From Acidobacteriota bacterium (lineage in GTDB: Bacteria > Acidobacteriota > Thermoanaerobaculia > Gp7-AA8), in NCBI GenBank assembly GCA_019244185.1, contig JAFATB010000006.1, positions 553,614-617,613 on the forward strand: DNA of 64,000 bases, in the 5' to 3' direction. Below are positions 1-7,157 of this stretch, one piece after another. Both the position numbers and the translations under genes were made by a program. The first letter of the stretch is position 1. Each line of letters begins with the position of its first letter. The notes beneath the pieces were generated by a model. It was given only the letters and a program-made list of their open reading frames with translations. It searched no databases and had not been told where the DNA came from.

Positions 1-1656
1 CTCGATCTCGCGCTCGATCATGCGGATCGTCCACGCGAGGTACTCCATCGGCGAGACGATGAACCGCTTCGGCTGCAGCGCCGGCTTCTTCGACGCGATG
101 AGCTCCTGCACGCCGGCGACGCTGAAGCCGGTCAGCAAATTCATGAGCTGCGCCGCGTCCGCGCCAAACTCCGCGTCGCACGTGAAGAGATCGATGTCCG
201 TGTACAAACGTCCCGTGATGGCGTTGTAGTTGCCGGTCGACACGTGCAGATAGCGCCGCAGCGCGCGCCCTTCACGCCGCACGACGAGGCACAGCTTGCA
301 GTGCGTCTTGATGCCGACCAGGCCGTACACGACCTGCACGCCGGCCTGCTCGAGATGCCGCGCCCACGTGATGTTCTTCTTCTCGTCGAAGCGCGCCTGC
401 AGCTCCACGACCGCGGTGACTTCCTTGCCGCGCTCCGCCGCATTCGCGAGCGCCTCGACGATCGGTGAGCCGGGGTCGGTGCGGTAGAGCGTCTGCTTGA
501 TCGCCACCACGTCCGGATCCTCCGCCGCCGCCTGCACGAACTCCACGACCGCGGTGAACGAGTCGTACGGGCGGTGCAGCAGGATGTCGCCGCGGCGGAT
601 GATCGAGAAGATGTCTTCCGACGTCGCCAGCTCGGTCGGGATGCGCGGGTTGAACGGCGGCTCGAGCAGTGCGGGATCGGGATTCTCGCGATAGATCTGC
701 ATGAGATCGCGCAGCCGCAGCGGCCCGTTCGCGATGAACACGTCCTCGGCTTCGAGCCCAGTCGCCAACACGATGACGTTCGGCAGCGCTTCGAGCGAGT
801 CGCTCTCGACTTCCAGCCACACCACTTCGCGGCGCTCGCGGCGGCGCAGTTCCGTCTCGACCGACTTCAACAGATCCTGGACGTCGTCTTCCTTGATCGC
901 GAAATCGGAGTTGCGGATCACGCGGAACGGCACCGTGCGCCGCAGCCGCAATCCGGGGAAGAAGCGGATCGCGTGCGAGGCGATGACGTCCTCGATCGGC
1001 ACGTAACGGCGCGAGTCGCCGAGGCGCACGAAACGCGGGAGCGTCTCGGGGATGCGCAGGACGACGACGATCTGCGTGTCGCCGCGCTCCGATTCGAGGA
1101 CCAGCGCGAGGTTCAGCGCGAGGTTCGCGAGCAGCGGAAACGGATGACCGGGATCGATGGCCAGCGGCGTGAGGATCGGCTCGAGCTCGCGCCCGAAGTA
1201 CTCGCTCACGAACGCGAGATCTTTCTTGCCGAGTTCCGCGACGCGCTCGATACGGATGCCGGAGTTGCGCAGCTCGGGGAGGAGCTGCTCGTTGAGACAC
1301 GCGTACATGCGGCCGAGGAGATCGCGGCAGTGCGTGCGCACGGCGTCGAGACGTTCGGCCGGCGCAACCGTCTCGTGCCGCACGTCGGCGGCGATGAGGT
1401 CGCGGATCTCGCCGACGCGGATCATGAAGAACTCGTCGAGGTTCGACGCGGAGATGCTGAGGAACTTGAGGCGCTCGAGCAGCGGCACGGAGCTGCTCTT
1501 CGCTTCGGCGACGACGCGGCGGTTGAATTCGAGCCAGCTCAACTCGCGGTCGAACAGCGGCAGCGGCGGCGTGGGGGCGTTCTCGCGCGCGGCGCGCACC
1601 GCGTCCGCGGCCACTGCCGCAACGGCGGCTTTATTTCCTTCCGGCACAGCCGTCAT
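1..1656 (-). CDS. ppk: Polyphosphate kinase 1, C-terminus cut by window edge
   Basis: Reversible transfer of the ATP gamma-phosphate to inorganic polyphosphate. The minus frame is open from the ATG at 1656 to the left edge, giving 552 codons of a family of about 700, so the last roughly 150 residues lie outside. The N-terminal domain begins with LFDRELSWLEFNRRV, typical of PPK1. The catalytic phospholipase-D-like region includes IKTHCKL; His452 there matches the phosphorylated histidine of E. coli PPK1 (His435), and STGNYN and RLYTDIDLFT follow. An in-frame ATG at 1665 is an alternative start. It is divergent from the KdpD-like kinase, with about 130 bp between them. The identification rests on read-through translation of the frame; longer ORFs on the opposite strand are shadows. 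Confidence 0.93.
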   Translation of the reverse strand, partial: MTAVPEGNKAAVAAVAADAVRAARENAPTPPLPLFDRELSWLEFNRRVVAEAKSSSVPLLERLKFLSISASNLDEFFMIRVGEIRDLIAADVRHETVAPAERLDAVRTHCRDLLGRMYACLNEQLLPELRNSGIRIERVAELGKKDLAFVSEYFGRELEPILTPLAIDPGHPFPLLANLALNLALVLESERGDTQIVVVLRIPETLPRFVRLGDSRRYVPIEDVIASHAIRFFPGLRLRRTVPFRVIRNSDFAIKEDDVQDLLKSVETELRRRERREVVWLEVESDSLEALPNVIVLATGLEAEDVFIANGPLRLRDLMQIYRENPDPALLEPPFNPRIPTELATSEDIFSIIRRGDILLHRPYDSFTAVVEFVQAAAEDPDVVAIKQTLYRTDPGSPIVEALANAAERGKEVTAVVELQARFDEKKNITWARHLEQAGVQVVYGLVGIKTHCKLCLVVRREGRALRRYLHVSTGNYNAITGRLYTDIDLFTCDAEFGADAAQLMNLLTGFSVAGVQELIASKKPALQPKRFIVSPMEYLAWTIRMIEREIE

Positions 1657-1788
1657 CCCTCGCATTATGGCCCACGGCGCGTACAGCGCGTGTAAAGCGG
1701 ACCTGGAGCGCGTGTCATTTCGGAATGCATGCCGATCTTTCGGTTCCCTTAACGACCTTGCGCCGCGATTCGTGTTATCGGTGTACGG

Positions 1789-3276
1789 ATGACTTCGCGC
1801 CGCATGCTCGCAGGCATCGCGCCGTGGCTGCTCGCCCTCGGCGGCACGGCGCTCGTGACGGCCGCCGGCCGCGCGATGGACGTCAACGCGAACGCCGCCG
1901 GCTTCGCGTTCCTCATCGTCGTGCTCGTGGCTTCAGTCCGCGGCAGTCTCCTCGGCGGCATGGTCGCCTCGATCGCGGCGACGCTCTGCTACAACTACTT
2001 CTTCTTCCCGCCGCTCTACACGTTCACGATTCACGAGGCGGCGAACTGGGTCGCGCTCGCGGCGTTCCTCGTGACGTCGGTGACGGTGAGCCGGCTCGTC
2101 ATCGCCGCGCGCGTGCAGGCCGAGCGCGCCGAGCAACGGCGCAACGAGGTCGCGACGCTGTACGGCCTCAGCGTCGAGCTCTTCACGGCGACCAATCGCG
2201 TCGGCGCGCTCGGCGAAGCGGCCGGCCGCGCGCTCTCGCTCTTCGGCGCGCGCGAGGGCGGGCTCGTGCTGTTCGAAGGCACGCCGTACCGTCAGAACGT
2301 CATCTGGTGGCTCGGCGACAAACCGGACGAGATGGAAGACCTCATCGCCGGCGTGGGCCGTCATCAGGAGCCGCTCGAGTTTCCCTCGCCCCTCGGCCGC
2401 GACGTGCATCTTCCGCTGCTCGTCGGCGGCAAGACCGCCGGCGCGCTCGTCGCGCGCGGCACGGAAGCGTCGCTCCCCGCGCTCGTCTCCGCCGCGCGTC
2501 TCGTCGCACTCGCCGTCGAACGCGAGCGCTTCATCGAAGAGCACGCGCACATCGAGGCGCTGCGCGAGAGCGAAACGCTGAAAACCTCGCTCCTGCGCGC
2601 GATCTCGCACGACCTCACGACGCCGCTGACCGCGATCACGATTCAGACGGAGGGGCTGCGAAGGCGCGCGGCGAACGACGCGGAGCTGCGCGTGGCGGTG
2701 GCGGGGATCTCTGACGAGACCGCGCGCCTGCACCGCCGCATCGACAACCTCCTCGCGATGGCGCGCCTCGAAGCCGGCAAGTCGCGCCCGCGCCGCGAGC
2801 CGACGCCGCCCGCGGACCTCTTCCACGCCGTTCGCGAGAACCTGCCGCTCGTCTTTCAATCGCGTCCCGTGACGATCCGCGTCGACGATGACTGTCCCGA
2901 CGCGAACGTCGATCCCGCGCTCGCGCTGGAGATCCTCGTGAATCTCATCGAAAATGCACACCGCGTCTCGCCGCCCGACGCGCCGCTCGAGCTGACCGCG
3001 CGGACGCATCCGCTCGATCGCGCGATGGTGCGCATCGAGGTGCTCGACCGCGGCCCCGGCGTCCCCGCCGGACTCGCCGACGCGGACGGCAACCTCGTCG
3101 CCGGTGCCACGAGCGACGTCGCGCAACGCGGACTCGGACTCGAGATCGCCCGCAGCCTCGCCGCCGCGAATGGAGGCAGCATCGGCATCGCCCCGCGGGC
3201 GGGCGGAGGGGCGGTGGCGCGGCTGGACGTGCCGTCCGCGCCGCTGCCGGTGGTGGCGGAGGAAGAAGCGTCATGA
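1789..3276 (+). CDS. Sensor histidine kinase, C-terminal half of a split KdpD
   Basis: Membrane histidine kinase, 495 residues. Residues about 10-105 form the hydrophobic DUF4118 block (four short membrane spans, including CYNYFFFPP) that is the membrane part of KdpD. A GAF-like segment follows at about 120-245, then the HisKA box AISHDLTTPLTAI with phosphoacceptor His274, and a HATPase domain with N box LIENAHRVSPP, G1 LDRGPGVP and G2 GLGLEIARSL. It lacks the KdpD N-terminal sensor and Usp domains, which are encoded separately at 11398-12540. ATGA overlap with the KdpE-like regulator shows co-translation. Likely role: control of the Kdp potassium ATPase downstream. The alternative, an unrelated DUF4118 kinase, is less likely given the context. 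Confidence 0.88.
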   Translation: MTSRRMLAGIAPWLLALGGTALVTAAGRAMDVNANAAGFAFLIVVLVASVRGSLLGGMVASIAATLCYNYFFFPPLYTFTIHEAANWVALAAFLVTSVTVSRLVIAARVQAERAEQRRNEVATLYGLSVELFTATNRVGALGEAAGRALSLFGAREGGLVLFEGTPYRQNVIWWLGDKPDEMEDLIAGVGRHQEPLEFPSPLGRDVHLPLLVGGKTAGALVARGTEASLPALVSAARLVALAVERERFIEEHAHIEALRESETLKTSLLRAISHDLTTPLTAITIQTEGLRRRAANDAELRVAVAGISDETARLHRRIDNLLAMARLEAGKSRPRREPTPPADLFHAVRENLPLVFQSRPVTIRVDDDCPDANVDPALALEILVNLIENAHRVSPPDAPLELTARTHPLDRAMVRIEVLDRGPGVPAGLADADGNLVAGATSDVAQRGLGLEIARSLAAANGGSIGIAPRAGGGAVARLDVPSAPLPVVAEEEAS

Positions 3277-3959
3277 CTCTCGCGCCTCTCGTCCTCGTCG
3301 TCGACGACGACCCATCCATCCGCCAGTCGCTCCAGCGCGAGCTGCACGAGCGCGGCTACACGACCGTCGCGGGAAGCGACGGGCTCGAAGGCATTCGGGC
3401 GTTCGACACGCATGCGCCCGATCTCGTGCTCACCGATCTCTCCATGCCGCGCGCCGACGGCTTCGCGCTCATCAGCGCGATCCGCGCGAAGGCGCGCACG
3501 CCGGTCATCGTGCTCTCCGTGCGCGGCGAGGACGCGGACAAGATCCGCGCGCTCGATCTCGGCGCGGATGATTTCGTGACGAAGCCCTTCTCCGTCGCCG
3601 AATTGCTCGCACGCGTCCGCGCGCAGCTGCGACGCACCGCCGCCGCGGCGAAGACGCTCGCGTTCGACGGCCTCTCCATCGATTTGGAACGCCGTCGCGT
3701 CGTGCAGCACGAGCGCGAGATTCACCTCACGCCCACCGAGTACTCGCTGCTCGAGCTGCTGGCGACGAACGCGGGACGCCCGCTCTTCACCGACCACATC
3801 ATCGGCCGCATCTGGCACGACGCGCCCGGCACGACTGCCGACACGGTGCGCGTGCACATGAGCTCTCTGCGCAAGAAGATCGAGCCCGATCCGTCGTCGC
3901 CGCGCTACATCGTGACCGAGCCGTGGGTCGGCTACCGCTTCATCGCCGAGCCGGTGTAG
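3273..3959 (+). CDS. kdpE: OmpR-family response regulator, KdpE-like
   Basis: DNA-binding response regulator of 228 residues. The receiver (about 5-118) has the acidic pair in VVDDDPS, phosphoacceptor Asp55 in LTDLSMPRADG, and the conserved lysine in VTKPF. The C-terminal winged-helix effector (about 128-226) ends with DTVRVHMSSLRKKIEPDPS and VGYRF, typical of KdpE/OmpR proteins. Its ATG overlaps the stop of the kinase (ATGA). The expected target is the kdpFABC promoter about 1.6-3 kb downstream, but I could not identify an operator. A short 7-bp hairpin spans the stop codon without a T tract. Confidence 0.88.
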   Translation: MTLAPLVLVVDDDPSIRQSLQRELHERGYTTVAGSDGLEGIRAFDTHAPDLVLTDLSMPRADGFALISAIRAKARTPVIVLSVRGEDADKIRALDLGADDFVTKPFSVAELLARVRAQLRRTAAAAKTLAFDGLSIDLERRRVVQHEREIHLTPTEYSLLELLATNAGRPLFTDHIIGRIWHDAPGTTADTVRVHMSSLRKKIEPDPSSPRYIVTEPWVGYRFIAEPV

Positions 3960-4010
3960 GCGTCCCCACGCCTAGGCACGATCCGGCGAGAGCGCGGCCG
4001 GCATCGGACC

Positions 4011-4168
4011 TCATTCTCATTCTGCGTTCTGCGTTCTGCGTTCTTCCTTCGCTTTTCCTCGTACCGACACCTCCCATCCACGCGGCGGCGCGCGAGTGCG
4101 AGTCGAGGCTCAGTCGGCGCGCACGGGCCGGAATGAAGAACGCAGAACGCAGAATGAAGAATTGAGAA
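4011..4168. repeat. Dispersed inverted repeat built of 7-bp AACGCAG units, copy 1
   Basis: The left arm (4011-4050) contains three tandem TTCTGCG-type heptamers. The right arm (4130-4168) carries their reverse complement, AACGCAGAACGCAG followed by AATGAAGAATTGAGAA. About 80 bp separates the arms. A second copy with the same arms lies at 47217-47318. The element sits between kdpE and the yoeB toxin. No coding role is seen. It resembles REP- or MITE-type dispersed palindromes; the class is not established. Confidence 0.75.
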
Positions 4169-4247
4169 GCCCGCCCTGAAGAGACGCCGCGCCTCGGTGC
4201 TCCTCCAATCCTTCATTCCCGCATGCACACCACGCGTTCGGGTCTTT

Positions 4248-4520
4248 TCAATAGTGATAACGCGCCTGGAGAAAGTCGATGCGATCGTTTGTGACGAGAT
4301 ACACGATGCGGTGCTCCTGCGTCAGCCGTCGCGACCATGTGCCCGACGCGAGGTACTTCAGTGGTTCCGGTTTGCCGATGCCGGTGAAAGGCTCGCGAAG
4401 AACGGCCTCGACGATTTCCAGAGCGCGCAACGCCACTCTGCGGTCGGTCTCGACCCAATAGCGGAGGTCCTCGCGGAACTCGGACTGGAACACCGCCACG
4501 CGAGTGCGCTTCGCCGCCAC
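4248..4520 (-). CDS. yoeB: YoeB-family toxin (ribosome-dependent mRNA interferase)
   Basis: Small RelE/ParE-fold toxin of 90 residues; known YoeB proteins are about 84. The C-terminal half is diagnostic: GIGKPEPLKYLASGTWSRR, then LTQEHRIVYLV and the final ARYHY, where the terminal His-Tyr is the family's catalytic signature. YoeB cleaves mRNA in the ribosomal A site during stress. It lies 3 bp downstream of the antitoxin gene, in the usual antitoxin-first order. The pair is on the minus strand, opposite to the kdp genes on both sides, and looks like an insertion between kdpE and the rest of the kdp locus. Confidence 0.93.
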   Translation of the reverse strand: MAAKRTRVAVFQSEFREDLRYWVETDRRVALRALEIVEAVLREPFTGIGKPEPLKYLASGTWSRRLTQEHRIVYLVTNDRIDFLQARYHY

Positions 4521-4523
4521 CGG

Positions 4524-4811
4524 TTACTCTGCAGCGTCAAGACCCAAGTCTGCGCGGAGCTTCTCGAGAGCGTCGGCCCGCCCCCCTCCGGCCTGGGCAC
4601 GGCGAAGGGCCGCGAGAAGCCGTTGGGCATTCCTGGGAGATCTGAGGAGATGGGCGGTCTCGATCAATCCGCGCAGCTCGTCAGCCGCGATGAGCGCCAC
4701 GTCTGCGCCTTCGCGACGATGAATGATGACCTGCTCGCGGTTCTCCGCGACCTCGTCAAGCAGTGTCTTCAGGTTCGCTCGCGCTTGGGTGTAAGTGGTT
4801 TCGATCGCCAT
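4524..4811 (-). CDS. yefM: YefM/Phd-family antitoxin
   Basis: Antitoxin of 95 residues from the ATG at 4811, chosen because the protein then starts MAIETTYTQARANLKTLLDEV, aligning with YefM N-termini, and a GAGAG purine stretch precedes it. A longer reading from 4919 adds an unconserved N-terminus running over the operator-like repeats. The N-terminal domain binds DNA; the segment ETAHLLRSPRNAQRLL matches the YefM linker region. The C-terminus would wrap and neutralise YoeB. Expected to autorepress through the TGTACA palindromes just upstream. Confidence 0.9.
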   Translation of the reverse strand: MAIETTYTQARANLKTLLDEVAENREQVIIHRREGADVALIAADELRGLIETAHLLRSPRNAQRLLAALRRAQAGGGRADALEKLRADLGLDAAE

Positions 4812-4828
4812 GTCGATTCTCTCGCTCA

Positions 4829-4849
4829 CCTGTACAGGCGGACTGTACG
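4829..4849 (-). promoter_or_regulatory. Candidate YefM operator with two TGTACA-type repeats
   Basis: A perfect 10-bp palindrome CCTGTACAGG (4829-4838) is followed by a second half-conserved TGTACG (4844-4849), offset by 13 bp. It lies 18 bp upstream of the antitoxin start. The E. coli yefM-yoeB operator is known to consist of a long and a short repeat centred on TGTACA. The match in sequence, spacing and position supports a conserved autoregulatory site. This is inference from pattern. Confidence 0.6.
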
Positions 4850-4926
4850 CCATATTCCGGTTGCACACAATTGGAGGTCGCCACGTTGTCCGCTTGACAT
4901 GCGCATTCACACCACGCATTCGGCTT

Positions 4927-5304
4927 CACGCGACGCATTCCGGCTTTTACGCGTCCAATTCCCGGATTCATCCGACGCGTTCTGGTTTTCGCGCGTCCAA
5001 TTCCCGGATTCACGCGACGCGTTCTGGTTTTCATGCGACCGATTCCGACTTTCACGCGTCGCGTTCTGGCTTTCACGCGTCCAATTCCCGGATTCACGCG
5101 ACGCGTTCTGGTTTTCACGCGACGCGTTCTGGTTTTCACGCGACCGATTCCGGCTTTCATGCGTCGCGTTCTGGTTTTCATGCGTCGCGTTCTGGCTTTC
5201 ACGCGTCGCGTTCTGGCTTTCACGCGACCGGTTCTGGTTTTCATGCGACTGATTCCGGCTTTCATGCGTCGCGTTCTGGCTTTCACGCGACCGATTCCCG
5301 CCTC
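4927..5304. repeat. Tandem array: 18 contiguous units of exactly 21 bp
   Basis: Eighteen uninterrupted 21-bp units begin with CACGCG or CATGCG and end in TTT or ATT. A degenerate 19-bp unit (4908-4926) precedes them. There are no spacers and no length changes, although many positions vary. Because 21 is a multiple of 3 and the units lack stops, several frames stay open on both strands. In the plus frame starting at 4927 each unit reads as a heptad (H-A-T/S-variable-S-G/R-F/I), and most of the variation at unit positions 3, 9, 15 and 18 is synonymous. Coding is therefore possible (open from a GTG at 4795 to 5319), but no convincing start or ribosome site was found. Twenty-one bp also equals two DNA helical turns. 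Confidence 0.9.
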
Positions 5305-5543
5305 GCCGCCCCCGCGTGACAGGAGGATGCGGCCTCGGCCCGGCCGCGCTCAGCTGCGCGGCGCCACGCGATGAGAAGTCCATGCATGGCAGCGATGTGA
5401 CGGCGCCGTGTCAGCTGCAGCCCGGCGCCGCTTCGCATCTTCACGATTTCTTCCGAAACCATTTCGCGTTTCCGCGCGCGATCCTTCGCATTCCTTAGCG
5501 ACCGCGCGGCGACGCCGCTGTTGCGATGAGTCAGGAGGCCGCC
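5305..5543. other. Gene-free stretch between repeat array and kdp-linked genes
   Basis: No gene, tRNA or clear terminator seen. It is the only sizeable non-coding stretch before the membrane protein, porin and kdpFABC, so the kdp promoter and any KdpE site probably lie here or within the array. I could not recognise a KdpE box, nor the conserved blocks of a c-di-AMP riboswitch. Confidence 0.4.
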
Positions 5544-5963
5544 ATGACGACCCTGACTCACGCACCGGTACCGTTCGCGGACGTCCGCCATCACCCGCTC
5601 ACGACCGCCGGGCTCGTGCTGCTCTTCTGGCTTTTCGCGGCGATGCTCGCCGCGACGTGTCATCGCCTGCTCGACGCGCGCTCGCTCTCCGGCAGCGCCG
5701 TCGCGACGATCTTCGCGGTGGCCGGCGTCGCGTACGCGTACACGCGACTCTGCGCGCGCTGCGCCGGCATCGCGCACGCGCTCGGCGTCGGCAGCGCGTG
5801 GCTCGTGCTGGCCATCGCCGCCGAGCTCGCGATCACGAGCCGCACCGGCCACGGCTGGTACGCGCTCCTCGGCACGCCCGCGCATCCACTGCTGCGCAAC
5901 GTCTTTCTCTTCTTATGGGTCTTCGCGCCGGCGCTGTTCGCGGGACGGGAGCGCGACGCATGA
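5544..5963 (+). CDS. Four-helix membrane protein of unknown function, kdp-linked
   Basis: Hydrophobic protein of 139 residues with about four membrane segments (around LTTAGLVLLFWLFAAML, VATIFAVAGVAYAY, AWLVLAIAAELAI and VFLFLWVFAPALF). An in-frame ATG exists at 5526, but AGGAGG at 5533-5538 sits 5 nt before the ATG at 5544, which decides the start. The stop overlaps the porin start (ATGA), so it is the first gene of the porin-kdpFABC operon. I do not recognise the family. Co-transcription with potassium transport genes suggests a linked role, which is inference only. Confidence 0.8.
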   Translation: MTTLTHAPVPFADVRHHPLTTAGLVLLFWLFAAMLAATCHRLLDARSLSGSAVATIFAVAGVAYAYTRLCARCAGIAHALGVGSAWLVLAIAAELAITSRTGHGWYALLGTPAHPLLRNVFLFLWVFAPALFAGRERDA

Positions 5964-6988
5964 AACGTCTCGCCTTTCTGCTGTTCGCGTGCTGCGCCGC
6001 GTTGCGAGCGCACGCCGAAGACGCGCCCACGTTCTCCGGATTCGTCGACGTCGCGGCGGTCTACAACGCCAACGCGCCGGCGAGTCACGAGAACTTCATC
6101 CCCGGCACCGGGACTTCGGCGAAGCGGGCGAACGAGCTCGCGCTCAACCTCGCCGAACTGCAGTGGACGCGCGCGGTGAGCGCCGAGCAGCCGGTCGGCT
6201 TCACGCTCTCGGTCGTCGCCGGCGACGGGGAAACCGTCGTGCACGGCAGCGACTCGCTGCGCTACGTCTACCAGGCGTCGGTCGCATACCGGCTGCCGGA
6301 CGGCGTCGTGCTCGAAGCGGGCGTCTATCCGTCGCACATCGGCTTCGAGAGCCTCTTCTCGAAAGACAACTGGAACTACACGCGCTCGTGGCTCGGCGAG
6401 CTCTCGCCGTATTACCAGACCGGAATCAAAGCGAGCTACGCGTTCAACGCGCACTGGTCGGCGCAGCTGCACGTGCTCAACGGCTGGCAGCTCGTGCACG
6501 ACAACAACGACGCGCGCGCGTTCGGGACGCAGCTCGCGTACACGAGCGACCGCCTGACCGCGTCGCTGAACACGTTCATCGGTCCCGAGCTCGCGGATGA
6601 CAACAAATCACTGCGCACGCTCGGGGACGTCGTCGCCATCTATCGACTGACACCGCGACTCCAACTCGGCGGCTCGTACGACCGCGGCTCGCAGCAGCTG
6701 CCTGAGACGCGGGCCGCGCGCTGGCGAGGGCTCGCCATGTATGCGCGCTACACGCTGAATGCGCGTCACGCATTCGCACTGCGCGCGGAGCAATTCCGCG
6801 ACGACGAAGGCGCGATCAGCGGAACGGGACAGACGCTGCGCGAAGCGACGCTGACGTGGGAAATGCGTCCACGCGACGCGCTCGTGCTCAAGCTCGAAAC
6901 GCGCTACGACGATTCGAACACGCGCGTCTTCGCCGAGGACGCACGTGGCCGGTTCCTCGCGCTCATCGGCGCGGTGGTGACCTTCTGA
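5960..6988 (+). CDS. Outer-membrane beta-barrel porin (BBP2/OmpL-like)
   Basis: 342 residues with a signal peptide (MKRLAFLLFACCAALRAHA, cleavage after AHA) and a mature chain of alternating hydrophobic beta strands rich in Tyr, Trp and Gly, ending in a terminal Phe (ALIGAVVTF) as expected for BAM-inserted barrels. Segments such as GVYPSHIGFESLFSKDNWNY and LGELSPYYQTGI resemble the putative beta-barrel porin-2 family. It overlaps the preceding gene (ATGA) and the following small ORF (TGATG). Its place in front of kdpFABC suggests an outer-membrane route for potassium or another small solute. The exact substrate is unknown. Confidence 0.82.
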   Translation: MKRLAFLLFACCAALRAHAEDAPTFSGFVDVAAVYNANAPASHENFIPGTGTSAKRANELALNLAELQWTRAVSAEQPVGFTLSVVAGDGETVVHGSDSLRYVYQASVAYRLPDGVVLEAGVYPSHIGFESLFSKDNWNYTRSWLGELSPYYQTGIKASYAFNAHWSAQLHVLNGWQLVHDNNDARAFGTQLAYTSDRLTASLNTFIGPELADDNKSLRTLGDVVAIYRLTPRLQLGGSYDRGSQQLPETRAARWRGLAMYARYTLNARHAFALRAEQFRDDEGAISGTGQTLREATLTWEMRPRDALVLKLETRYDDSNTRVFAEDARGRFLALIGAVVTF

Positions 6989-7071
6989 TGCTCGACCTTC
7001 TCTTTCTCGCGCTGACCCTCGCGCTCTTCGCCGTCGCCGCGGCGTACGTGCGCGCCTGTGAACACCTATGA
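6988..7071 (+). CDS. 27-residue single-span membrane peptide upstream of kdpF
   Basis: ATG at 6988 overlaps the porin stop (TGATG) and its own stop overlaps the kdpF start (ATGA), so the frame is embedded in a translationally coupled chain. The peptide is one hydrophobic helix (LLFLALTLALFAVAAAYV) followed by RACEHL. It is not KdpF, which is the next ORF. I recall short helices ending in a VRxCxxL-type tail near kdp genes elsewhere, but I could not check. Possible accessory subunit of the Kdp complex. Confidence 0.7.
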   Translation: MLDLLFLALTLALFAVAAAYVRACEHL

Positions 7072-7157
7072 ACTTCGAATCGCTCGCCGGACTCCTGCTC
7101 GCACTCGCCGCACTCGTCTATCTCCTCTTCGCGCTGCTGAAACCGGAGAAGCTGTGA
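7068..7157 (+). CDS. kdpF: KdpF, small stabilising subunit of the Kdp ATPase
   Basis: 29 residues, the same length as E. coli KdpF, with a single membrane helix ([19 protein letters not shown]) and the typical short C-terminal KPEKL tail. KdpF stabilises the KdpABC complex in the inner membrane. It overlaps the preceding small ORF (ATGA) and kdpA (TGATG), and lies directly before kdpA as in other kdp operons. Confidence 0.9.
   Translation: MNFESLAGLLLALAALVYLLFALLKPEKL

Noticed and set aside
574..1695. 373-codon plus-strand ORF opposite ppk
   Set aside because: It is the shadow of polyphosphate kinase on the minus strand; its translation is low-complexity Arg/Glu/Asp with no family features.
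3957..3974. Terminator after kdpE
   Set aside because: TAGGCGT/ACGCCTA makes only a 7-bp stem with no T tract; too weak to call.
4927..5304. Possible CRISPR array
   Set aside because: The 21-bp units are contiguous with no spacers between them, and no cas genes are present.
5305..5543. c-di-AMP or potassium riboswitch before the kdp-linked genes
   Set aside because: I could not find the conserved blocks of the ydaO-type or other known potassium-related riboswitches.
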